Assembly: GCA_019247605.1 (NCBI GenBank)
Contig: JAFBAS010000088.1
Location: 1 to 37,717, forward strand
DNA: 37,717 nucleotides
Direction of reading: 5' to 3'
Source: Hyphomicrobiales bacterium
Lineage (GTDB): Bacteria > Pseudomonadota > Alphaproteobacteria > Rhizobiales > Beijerinckiaceae
In this document: piece by piece, positions 1 through 6,491 of the stretch
How the letters are laid out: each line of letters begins with the position of its first letter
Position numbering within the stretch: the first letter of the stretch is position 1
The notes under the pieces: model-generated
The model's input: only the letters and a program-made list of their open reading frames with translations
Told to the model about the DNA's origin: nothing
The model's database searches: none
Made by a program: the position numbers and the translations under genes

Positions 1-147
1 GCATTTGGCTCGTCAGCTTCATGAGATATGATCTGGGCTTCATCGACTTGGAGCAGAGGACTTTGCAGCCCCTCGACAACCCGTTCGGCCCGAGGTTGTC
101 ACCCATGTCTTAGGAACGAATTGTCACCCATGTGTCCGGTCCGGACA
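1..147 (+). mobile_element. Right end of an IS481-like insertion sequence (partial)
   Basis: The transposase tail is followed by a terminus-like sequence. A 13-bp direct repeat, TTGTCACCCATGT, occurs at 96-108 (inside the gene) and at 121-133 (after it). A perfect inverted repeat, TGTCCGG at 133-139 and CCGGACA at 141-147, follows. IS481 ends commonly read TGTCC... outward followed by an ATGGGTGACAA-type motif, so I place the outer edge near 147. The left end lies outside the window. The end is inferred; the other terminus and a target duplication are not visible. Confidence 0.5.
3..113 (+). CDS. IS481-family transposase, C-terminal fragment (5' end outside window)
   Basis: The frame is open from the left edge and ends at the TAG at 111-113. 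It encodes 36 residues, including LGFIDLEQRTLQPLDNPFG and the ending PRLSPMS. This is the characteristic C-terminal tail of IS481-family DDE transposases (rve integrase core), which typically finish with a conserved NPFGxxxxPMS-like segment. No catalytic DDE residue is inside the window, so integrity of the transposase cannot be judged. The identification rests on family knowledge of this tail and on the IS-end sequence just downstream. The match is short but distinctive. Confidence 0.7.
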   Translation: MWLVSFMRYDLGFIDLEQRTLQPLDNPFGPRLSPMS

Positions 148-156
148 GAATGAAAT

Positions 157-246
157 TGGCGGAGAGGGAGGGATTCGAACCCCCGATACAGTTGCCCGTA
201 TGCCGCATTTCGAGTGCGGTGCTTTCAACCGCTCAGCCACCTCTCC
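157..246 (-). tRNA. tRNA-Ser (anticodon CGA)
   Basis: Reading the minus strand, the 7-bp acceptor stem GGAGAGG (246 down to 240) pairs with CCTCTCC (167 down to 161). A discriminator G follows at 160 and an encoded CCA at 159-157. The anticodon loop reads CTCGAAA, giving anticodon CGA, which decodes UCG serine. The T arm contains GGTTCGAATCC, and the long extra arm of about 20 nt is typical of class II serine tRNAs. Total length is 90 nt. Its promoter should lie to the right of 246; I see no convincing consensus boxes there. Confidence 0.95.
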
Positions 247-477
247 GGAACCGGCGAAGCGAGAAAAGTGCTTGCAGGCACGAAGGCCTACGCGCAACCG
301 GGTCGCATGCTTCACGGCTGAGGGGCCTCCTTACCGCCCCGTGCGGTGCGCCGTCAACGCGCCGCCTATCAAACCCAGTCAAACAAATCTTTCTTTGATT
401 TGCATGATGGAGGCGGTGGCGGATAGCTTGTCCGTGGAAGCGATTGCCTGGCAGCCCCTTACGCGAACGAGCCCACC

Positions 478-564
478 GTGAACCCTTGGCGGCACGTCGG
501 GCGCAATGATCCCTGTCCGTGCGGAAGCGGCAAGAAGGCGAAGAAATGCTGTCTTGCCAATTGA
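478..564 (+). CDS. SEC-C motif micro-ORF (zinc-binding), 28 aa, possibly a fragment
   Basis: A GTG-initiated frame encodes a 28-residue peptide dominated by [18 protein letters not shown], the textbook SEC-C zinc-binding motif (CxC...CC) found at the C terminus of SecA and in many small proteins. No clear ribosome binding site precedes the GTG. The same frame is open back to a stop at 424-426. In another frame, an ORF with ATGs at 404 and 407 and ending [15 protein letters not shown] stops at 479-481, overlapping this GTG as GTGA. The motif is certain; whether this is an independent gene, a coupled pair or the tail of a frameshifted gene is not. The stretch 247-477 otherwise shows no gene I recognise. 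Confidence 0.45.
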   Translation: MNPWRHVGRNDPCPCGSGKKAKKCCLAN

Positions 565-644
565 CCCAAACGCGTCCGGCGCCATCTCAAACGGCATTCC
601 GTTCGCGCTGGCTGCAAGCAAACGAAGGCTACAAGCGGGTTTCG

Positions 645-857
645 ATGAGACAAACCATCATCTTCGCGGGTCTTTCGACGGCCGGCGTCTTTGTCGGGCT
701 TCTCTTGCTTTGGGCGATCTGCGGCTTCAGCTCCTTTGGTCTCAACAGCGACGATCTCGCCTTTCTCGTGCCGGGCGTCCTTTTCACGGTGCTGCTTGCC
801 GTGGCGCTCATGGCCGTGATGGTGCACAGCAACCGGTCGGGGAGCGACAAGATATGA
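645..857 (+). CDS. Small two-helix membrane protein, unknown function
   Basis: The 70-residue product has two hydrophobic segments, at about residues 4-26 and 38-58, each long enough to span the membrane. They are separated by a short loop containing FGLNSDDL, and the protein ends in a polar tail, NRSGSDKI. The ATG at 645 is chosen because the upstream in-frame extension to 519 is polar and overlaps the SEC-C frame. The ribosome binding site is weak. I recognise no family. The gene stands alone between the SEC-C frame and an oppositely oriented methyltransferase. Confidence 0.5.
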   Translation: MRQTIIFAGLSTAGVFVGLLLLWAICGFSSFGLNSDDLAFLVPGVLFTVLLAVALMAVMVHSNRSGSDKI

Positions 858-888
858 GATCACCGAGGCAGCACACCGAGCGGAATTT

Positions 889-1533
889 TTAGGTCGCTCG
901 CTTCTCGCCCTTCACGGCGACGCAGCAAACATTGAGGAAGCTGTGGCCGTAGGCTGAAAGATAAAGCTCGCGGCTCACGATCGCGGCGGGAAATTCGTAA
1001 TAGCTGTCGCAGCTCGCAAATCCCGATTCGGGTCCGAAAAGCGTCTCCAGCGCTTCGCGCGTGAAGCGCCAATAATCATAAGGGTAAGCGTGGACCGGGA
1101 ATGCGAAATGCGTCTGCACGAACACCTTGCCGCCTGGCCGAAGGACCTTGCCGATCTCCGGCGCCGCGAGCCAAGGCCGTTTGATGTGCTCGAAAACGGA
1201 GCAGCCGATCACGGCGTCGAATGATTCGGTTTCGAAACTCTCGGAAAGCTTCTCGGCATCCGCGACCACATCGACGTCGGGCCCGGCCATGAAATCGGAG
1301 GTGACGTATTCGGCGCTCGAGTGCGCCCAGTGCCGGCGTGTCGTCGGCGCGCCGCCTTCCGTGCGTCTTGTACCGATCTCGAGCACGCGAGCGCCCTTCT
1401 CACGCGAGAGCCAAGTGACGAAATCCGTGCAGATCGTGTTGCTGCCGGCATCAAACGGATCGCGTGCCCGCAAAAATCTCAGCGAAAGAGCAGCGGTATT
1501 GAGCCCGCGACGGGCGAGGTCCATCGAAACCAT
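889..1533 (-). CDS. Class I SAM-dependent methyltransferase
   Basis: The 214-residue protein has a Rossmann-type methyltransferase core. Motif I is RVLEIGTRRTEGG at about residues 52-64, an acidic SAM-ribose region is DVVADAEKLS, and the post-I region is FDAVIGCSVFEHI followed by EIGKVLRPGGKVFVQT. The tail HAYPYDYWRFTREALETLF is typical of small methyltransferases in cell-surface or glycan clusters. The substrate cannot be read from the sequence. An upstream in-frame ATG at 1740 has an SD-like GAGG, but its first codons include AGA, ATA and AGG and are AT-rich at third positions, unlike the rest. I therefore prefer the ATG at 1533 (alternative 1524). It has no operon partner. Confidence 0.7.
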   Translation of the reverse strand: MVSMDLARRGLNTAALSLRFLRARDPFDAGSNTICTDFVTWLSREKGARVLEIGTRRTEGGAPTTRRHWAHSSAEYVTSDFMAGPDVDVVADAEKLSESFETESFDAVIGCSVFEHIKRPWLAAPEIGKVLRPGGKVFVQTHFAFPVHAYPYDYWRFTREALETLFGPESGFASCDSYYEFPAAIVSRELYLSAYGHSFLNVCCVAVKGEKRAT

Positions 1534-1971
1534 GGTGAGGCGGGCCGCCCGCCAGCGCACCGCCGAGCGCGCACGCGAAACAATCACAGGATCATGGCCG
1601 CGGTCGGAGGCGTCTGCGGCTCCGCCCACATTGCGCGAAGCGGCGCGGAACGGCGGCGAGCCCCCACGATTCCTTCGTATATTTCTATGAAATGCGCTCT
1701 GTCCGGAAATGTCATTCGCAAATTTCGCCGGAGCATGCACGCCTCATAAACGTTTGGGTCATTTCATCGAACGATCACAGAAGAACATATTGATATGTTC
1801 AAGATAAACACTTCATGATGCAAGGTGTGATTGCTTTTCGCTCGGCCACAAATTCGTGCATTACACAACGCGAACATCGAATCAACTTGGCGCACTTGCA
1901 GGCTTTTGGCAAGCCGCGGATCGGATAAAGTGGTTGCGTCTTCATAAGCTCATTGCAGTTGAGGTGAGACC
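1534..1971. other. Divergent intergenic region, relatively AT-rich
   Basis: This stretch separates the leftward methyltransferase from the rightward hydroxyacid dehydrogenase. Part of it (1534-1740) could be a 5' extension of the methyltransferase, but its codons do not look coding. The rest has lower GC than the surrounding genes and holds a perfect palindrome at 1783-1800 and a small inverted repeat, GGCTT/AAGCC, near 1901-1915. I see no RNA gene or additional protein-coding signal. Confidence 0.5.
1783..1800. promoter_or_regulatory. Perfect 8+8 bp palindrome, candidate operator
   Basis: GAACATAT (1783-1790), a TG spacer, then ATATGTTC (1793-1800) form a perfect inverted repeat with a 2-nt centre. 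It lies in the divergent region between the methyltransferase and the FMN-dependent dehydrogenase. The size and symmetry fit a dimeric transcription factor site, but no regulator gene is adjacent and I cannot name the protein. Confidence 0.4.
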
Positions 1972-2019
1972 ATGTATCGAGGCGAGCGCCGCCTCGCGCG
2001 ATTGACGATCCGTTCGTGA
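1972..2019 (+). CDS. 15-codon leader ORF overlapping the dehydrogenase start
   Basis: ATG at 1972 follows a strong SD-like GAGGTGAG and opens a 15-residue frame, MYRGERRLARLTIRS, which is rich in arginine (5 of 15). Its TGA at 2017-2019 overlaps the GTG start at 2016 as GTGA, the usual signature of translational coupling. The downstream gene has no good SD of its own inside this stretch. The peptide has no homology I recognise. It may be a coupling leader peptide, or may simply mark the ribosome entry site. Confidence 0.4.
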   Translation: MYRGERRLARLTIRS

Positions 2020-3206
2020 CCGAGCGCGTTTCGACTTGGCGCCCGCACGCCTACAGCGTCGCCACGATGCGCGCGCAGGCACGCCGCGTCTTGCCTCGGC
2101 CGATCTTCGATTTCGCCGACGGAGGTGCCGAGGACGAGCGCACACTTCGCCGCAATGAAGCGGCGTTTTCCGCGTTCGGCTTTTTGCCGCGTCCTTTGTG
2201 CGGGAGCTCTCATCGCGACTTGTCGATCGAGCTCTTCGGCAAGAGCTTGCGCCTGCCCGTGCTCATCGGGCCAACCGGGCTTGCCGGGCTTTTCTGGCCC
2301 GATGGCGAATGCGCGACGGCGCGCGCCGCCGCCCGCGCCGGCACCGTCTATTGCGCGAGCCACGCCTCCGTGGTCCCTCTCGAGGCGATCGCCGCTTGTG
2401 AGGCCTCGCCACGATGGATGCAGGTCTTCGTCTACCGCGATCGCGGCTTCACGCGTGAGTTCGCCGAACGCGCCGCCGCCGCGAAATACGATGCGCTCGT
2501 GCTCACGATCGACAATCAGCTCACCGGCAACCGCGAACGCGACCTGCGCAACGGGTTCACCATCCCACCCCGCTTCGGTCCCGCCGCTTTTGCCGCAATG
2601 GCGCTCAAGCTTCCGTGGCTGATGCGCATGCGCGGGGAATTGAAGTACATCACCTTCGGCAACTACGTTGATCGGCTCGGCGCGAGCGATCTCAAGACGC
2701 TCGCCGAGCGCATGCCCTCGCTTCTCGATACCTCGCTTTCCTGGAGGGATGTCGATCAACTCAGAAGCTGGTGGAAGGGCCCCTTCCTGCTGAAGGGAAT
2801 TCTGCATCCGCAAGATGCCAAAGAGGCGCTCGCACGCGGTGTCGATGGCGTCATCGTCTCGAACCATGGCGGACGCCAGCTCGACGGTGCGGTCGCGGCG
2901 GTCGAGGCCTTGCCGGCCGTGGTCGAGGCGGTTGCCGGCCGCATCCCGATTCTCGTCGACGGTGGCATCAGGCGCGGGAGGGACGTCATCGTCGCGCTTG
3001 CGCTCGGCGCCAGCGCCTGCGTCATCGGGCGACCGCATCTTTGGGGATTGGCGGTCGCGGGCGAAGCGGGCGTGATGCAGGTGCTGGAGATCTTGCGCCG
3101 TGAGATCGACCGGGTCATGGGCCTATGCGGCGTAAGCAGCATCGGCCAAATCGGCCCCGATCTCCTCATGCGCGAGGATTGCCTTCCGCTTCACCCGACT
3201 TGTTGA
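2016..3206 (+). CDS. FMN-dependent alpha-hydroxy-acid dehydrogenase (LldD/mandelate dehydrogenase family)
   Basis: The 396-residue protein is a full-length TIM-barrel flavoenzyme that oxidises 2-hydroxy acids to 2-oxo acids. The N terminus has the family segment PIFDFADGGAEDERTLRRN (about residues 29-47). The barrel contains FLLKGI with the flavin-contacting Lys260 and the active-site signature VSNHGGRQLD, with catalytic base His284 and substrate-binding Arg287. The phosphate-binding region is ILVDGGIRRGRD and GASACVIGRPHLWGLA. Family members include L-lactate, mandelate and glycolate enzymes; the substrate here is not assignable. The GTG start at 2016 overlaps the leader ORF. A 56-bp gap leads to a co-oriented amidohydrolase, suggesting one transcript. 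Confidence 0.88.
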   Translation: MTERVSTWRPHAYSVATMRAQARRVLPRPIFDFADGGAEDERTLRRNEAAFSAFGFLPRPLCGSSHRDLSIELFGKSLRLPVLIGPTGLAGLFWPDGECATARAAARAGTVYCASHASVVPLEAIAACEASPRWMQVFVYRDRGFTREFAERAAAAKYDALVLTIDNQLTGNRERDLRNGFTIPPRFGPAAFAAMALKLPWLMRMRGELKYITFGNYVDRLGASDLKTLAERMPSLLDTSLSWRDVDQLRSWWKGPFLLKGILHPQDAKEALARGVDGVIVSNHGGRQLDGAVAAVEALPAVVEAVAGRIPILVDGGIRRGRDVIVALALGASACVIGRPHLWGLAVAGEAGVMQVLEILRREIDRVMGLCGVSSIGQIGPDLLMREDCLPLHPTC

Positions 3207-3262
3207 CGTCGAGCCTCGTCCGGGGTCCTCTTTTGCTTGGGAGCGGGCGAGGAGGAAAAAGG

Positions 3263-4120
3263 ATGCCGAACTTCGCGATCGTCGACAGCCACGTGCATCT
3301 TTATGACATCGAGCGCTTTCGCTACGGCTGGCTCGACAAGGCGCCGAAGCTGAAGCGCACCTTTCTTCTCGATGATTTCGACCGGGCGCGCGGGGGCATC
3401 GAGGTCGAGAAGATCGTGTTCGCGGAAGTCGCCATCGACCCCGGCTTGCACCTCGAGGAGGCGGCCTTCATTCAGGGATTGGCCGACGAGGATGCTCGCC
3501 TGGCCGGCATGGTTGCGCATGCACCGCTGGAGAAAGGCGCGGCGGTCGAGGCCGATCTCCTGGCCTTGCACAAGCACCATATCCTGCGCGGCATCAGGCG
3601 GCTCATCGAGACCGAGCGCGATCCCTCGTTCTGCATCGAGCCTCGCTTCGTTGAAGCCGTCAAGCTTCTGCCGACGCACGGGCTCACCTTCGACATCTGC
3701 GTGAAGCATTGGGCGCTCACCTATGCGCTCGAGCTTGCGCGTCGCTGTCCCGAGGTCACCTTCATTCTGGATCATATCGGCAAGCCAGATATCCGCCACG
3801 GTCTCGGCGAGCCGTGGCGAAGCCAGATCAGCGAGCTGGCGGCGCTCGGAAATGTCGTGTGCAAGGTCTCCGGCGTCATCACCGAGGCCGATCACGCGCG
3901 CTGGAGCAAGGAAGAGGTCAAACCCTATATCGCGCATGTCATCGAGGCCTTCGGCTTCGATCGGGTGATGTATGGGAGCGACTGGACCGTTTCGGAACTG
4001 ACGCACCCCTATCCGGCCTTCGTCGCGATTCTCGACGAGGTGATCGAGGGCACAAGCGAAGCCGAAAAGCGCAAGCTCTACCGCGACACCGCCATCCGAG
4101 TTTATCGGCTGGACGGTTGA
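3263..4120 (+). CDS. Amidohydrolase-2 family hydrolase (lactonase-like, COG3618 type)
   Basis: The 285-residue TIM-barrel metal-dependent hydrolase starts at an ATG preceded by GAGGAGGAAAAAGG. Metal and active-site signatures are DSHVHLYD (His10, His12), the barrel motif ILDHIGKPDI and the closing YGSDWTV aspartate. This pattern matches the group containing L-fuconolactonase and related sugar lactonases, and more distantly 2-pyrone-4,6-dicarboxylate hydrolase (LigI). It probably hydrolyses a lactone or cyclic ester. Its neighbour on the same strand makes 2-oxo acids, so a lactone-to-acid or hydroxyacid route is possible, but the substrate is unknown. Confidence 0.78.
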   Translation: MPNFAIVDSHVHLYDIERFRYGWLDKAPKLKRTFLLDDFDRARGGIEVEKIVFAEVAIDPGLHLEEAAFIQGLADEDARLAGMVAHAPLEKGAAVEADLLALHKHHILRGIRRLIETERDPSFCIEPRFVEAVKLLPTHGLTFDICVKHWALTYALELARRCPEVTFILDHIGKPDIRHGLGEPWRSQISELAALGNVVCKVSGVITEADHARWSKEEVKPYIAHVIEAFGFDRVMYGSDWTVSELTHPYPAFVAILDEVIEGTSEAEKRKLYRDTAIRVYRLDG

Positions 4121-4168
4121 TTTAAGCCAGAAACTGCATCCGCGTCCCGGCCGCGGGCGACGGCTGCC

Positions 4169-4858
4169 TTAGTCGAGGTAATGCACGCGCTCGGAGCGCA
4201 GAAGCTCGGCGATGCCGTCGAGCACGCCCAAACCCTGGCCGATTCTCGCCTGCAGCTCTTTCTCCGCCTTGATCACCTTGGCAAGCCGATCGACCACGCT
4301 TTCAATCCGAGCTCGCGGCACGACGACGACGCCATCCTCATCGCCCGCGATCACGTCACCCGCTTCGACGGCGACGCCGCCGCAAACGATCGGCAGGCCG
4401 ATGCGCCCGGGCCCCTTGCGCACGCAGGAATTCGGGGTCACGCCGCGCGCGAAGACGGGAAGCGCGGCCTTGACGATGCCCGCTGTGTCGCGTGCCATGC
4501 CGTCGGTCACCAAGGCCGCGATGCCACGGTTCTTCGCCATCATCGCGAGATTGTCGCCGATCACGGCTGTGCCGGCGAAAGCGTCCGCTGCCGCGACCAC
4601 CACGTCTCCCCGCTCGGCGAGAGTGAGCGCGCCGAAGATCGCGAGATTGTCCGAAGGGCCCGTTTCGCAGGTCAGCGCTGTCCCGATGAAGCGCGAGCGC
4701 TTCGGATCGATCGGCTTGATGGTGAAGTCCAGCGCGCCACGGCCCTCCATGGCGTCGACGAGATGGCCGGTCTGCGCCTTCGACAGGACGCGAAGCTGCG
4801 CGTGCGAAACTCGAGGAAAGTGACGGCGCACCGTCAACAATGGCGGATCGGTAATCAT
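4169..4858 (-). CDS. RraA-like / 4-hydroxy-4-methyl-2-oxoglutarate aldolase family protein
   Basis: The 229-residue protein has the compact RraA fold. The signature region is GDNLAMMAKNRGIAALVTDGMARD, in two parts, with the conserved Arg and Asp of metal-dependent HMG/CHA aldolases, followed by GIVKAALPVFARGVTPNS. These enzymes cleave 4-hydroxy-2-oxo acids to pyruvate or oxaloacetate. The same fold also gives RraA, the RNase E inhibitor, which lacks aldolase residues; the retained RD pair favours aldolase. It faces the amidohydrolase convergently with a 48-bp gap and lies 107 bp downstream of a co-directional class III aminotransferase. The physiological substrate is unknown. Confidence 0.75.
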   Translation of the reverse strand: MITDPPLLTVRRHFPRVSHAQLRVLSKAQTGHLVDAMEGRGALDFTIKPIDPKRSRFIGTALTCETGPSDNLAIFGALTLAERGDVVVAAADAFAGTAVIGDNLAMMAKNRGIAALVTDGMARDTAGIVKAALPVFARGVTPNSCVRKGPGRIGLPIVCGGVAVEAGDVIAGDEDGVVVVPRARIESVVDRLAKVIKAEKELQARIGQGLGVLDGIAELLRSERVHYLD

Positions 4859-4965
4859 GGCTCTTCCTCGCGAATATTCCCGTCAAGTCTGCTTTTGACG
4901 ATCACATGACTAAGCTGCTCGAAGGGACCGCGTGTCCTCACCTTCCCTTTTTCACATCTCACTTT

Positions 4966-6390
4966 TCACCCTTCATGTCCGCCGGCAATCGCCTCCTCGA
5001 CGATGTCGAGCGCCCGCATCATCTCCTCGCGGGTGATGGTGAGCGGCGGGGTGAGGGTGAGCACATTTCCCATCGTCGTCTTGAAGGAAAGGCCTCGGTC
5101 GAGCGCGCGGTAAAGCACGAGCTCGGCGAGCTCCGCGTCGGGCTCCTTCGTGTCGCGGCTCTTCACGAGTTCGATCCCCAGCAGGAGGCCGCGCCCACGT
5201 ACATCCCCGATGGCGGAAAGGTTGCGCTTCATGACGTCGAGCCGCTCGAGCGCCGCCGCCCCGACCTTCGCGGCATTGTCGACGAGGCCCTCATCCTCGA
5301 TGATCTTGATCGTGGTGAGCGCGGCGCGCGCGGTCACCGGGTTCTTCTCATGCGTGTAATGGCCGAACGCCCAATGGCCACCGACGTCGAGGTCGGCACG
5401 CGCGATCACGGCCGCGATCGGCAAGATGCCGCCGCCGAGCGCCTTGCCGAGAACCAGAATGTCGGGAGCGACATCGTCGTGCTCGCAGGCGAACATGCGG
5501 CCCGTCTTGCCGAGACCGGTCGGGATTTCGTCGAAGATCAGCAAGGCGCCGTGGAGGTCGCAGGCGGCACGCACGCTTTGCCAATATCCCGCAGGCGGCA
5601 AATAGGGGACAGCGCGCGCCGGCTCGCAAATTACGGCCGCGACATCGCTTTCGCGCGACAGCACGTAATCGACCATGTCGGCACAAGCGAGATGGCAGCG
5701 GTCGAGGAAAGGCTTCCCGCTCTCATCGCATGGGTGGCCGTAAGGACAGCGGTAGCAACCGAAAGGCGCGACATGCTGGGCGCCTGCCATCAGCGGCGCG
5801 GCGGGCCCCGCCCGAAACAGCGCCTCGCCCGAGAGGCTCGCCGCGCCGAAGCCCGCGCCGTGAAACGCATCCCAGAAGGAGAGCGTCTTGAAACGTCCGG
5901 TCGCGGCGCGGGCGAGTTTCACCGCGACCTCTACCGCATCCGAGCCTCCGGTCGTGAAAAGCATCTTTTCGAGGCGCCCGGGAGCGATCGCGGCGAGCTT
6001 CTCGGCAAGCGCGAGGGCGGCCTCGCAAGCATAGCGTCGCGGCGCGAAGGAGAGCTCGTCCATCTGCTCGGCGATGGCCCGCTTGAGGCGCGGATGCCCA
6101 TAGCCGATGTGGTGCACATTGTTGCCGTGGAAATCCATGTAGCGGCGGCCCGCCGTGTCTTCGATCCAGATGCCTTCTGCCTTGACGATGGCATTGAGAC
6201 ACGGCGTCGAGACGGACTGATGCAGAAAGGCGCGCGCATCGCGCTCGAGAAGATCGCGCCCGCGCGCGTCGAGATGCTTGTTTTGCCAGTCGGCTCGACG
6301 ATCGGTGAGGTTGGTGTCGCTCTCGGATTGCGAAACGGGGTGCGATTCTCGGCTGTTGCGCCAGGCAAGCTCGGGCCGTGCGGGGTTCAT
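4966..6390 (-). CDS. Class III PLP-dependent aminotransferase-fold enzyme (PbfA-like group)
   Basis: The 474-residue fold-type I PLP enzyme has cofactor Lys316 (LVLGKALGGG) and pyridine-nitrogen Asp287 (LIFDEIP). FHGNNVHHIGYGHPR and GHYTHEKNP are further family segments. The N-terminal SQSESDTN (about residues 20-27) and FLHQSVSTPCLN resemble, from memory, the PbfA group ((R)-1-hydroxy-2-aminoethylphosphonate ammonia-lyases and relatives), rather than classical GABA aminotransferases. A cysteine-rich insert is present (C212, C215, C221, C232, C236). No phosphonate gene (phnW, phnX, phnA) is in the window, so the role stays tentative. It precedes the RraA-like gene on the same strand. The start ATG at 6390 has only a weak SD. 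Confidence 0.75.
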   Translation of the reverse strand: MNPARPELAWRNSRESHPVSQSESDTNLTDRRADWQNKHLDARGRDLLERDARAFLHQSVSTPCLNAIVKAEGIWIEDTAGRRYMDFHGNNVHHIGYGHPRLKRAIAEQMDELSFAPRRYACEAALALAEKLAAIAPGRLEKMLFTTGGSDAVEVAVKLARAATGRFKTLSFWDAFHGAGFGAASLSGEALFRAGPAAPLMAGAQHVAPFGCYRCPYGHPCDESGKPFLDRCHLACADMVDYVLSRESDVAAVICEPARAVPYLPPAGYWQSVRAACDLHGALLIFDEIPTGLGKTGRMFACEHDDVAPDILVLGKALGGGILPIAAVIARADLDVGGHWAFGHYTHEKNPVTARAALTTIKIIEDEGLVDNAAKVGAAALERLDVMKRNLSAIGDVRGRGLLLGIELVKSRDTKEPDAELAELVLYRALDRGLSFKTTMGNVLTLTPPLTITREEMMRALDIVEEAIAGGHEG

Positions 6391-6491
6391 GGCCGCGACG
6401 CTATCTCATCGCGCCAGCGAGGGGCAAGGTCGAGAGATTTGGCCCAATCTTGCTTTCCGGCGCGTGGGCCGCTGCGCTATCTTCGCGGGGC

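Noticed and set aside
1534-1740. N-terminal extension of the methyltransferase to the ATG at 1740, with an SD-like GAGG
   Set aside because: The first 25 codons include AGA, ATA and AGG and are AT-rich in third positions, unlike the body of the gene; family members start near the later ATG.
4121-4168. GC-rich inverted repeat (CCCGGCCGCGGG) as a terminator between convergent genes
   Set aside because: Its arms pair imperfectly and no T tract follows on either strand, so a terminator call is not supported.
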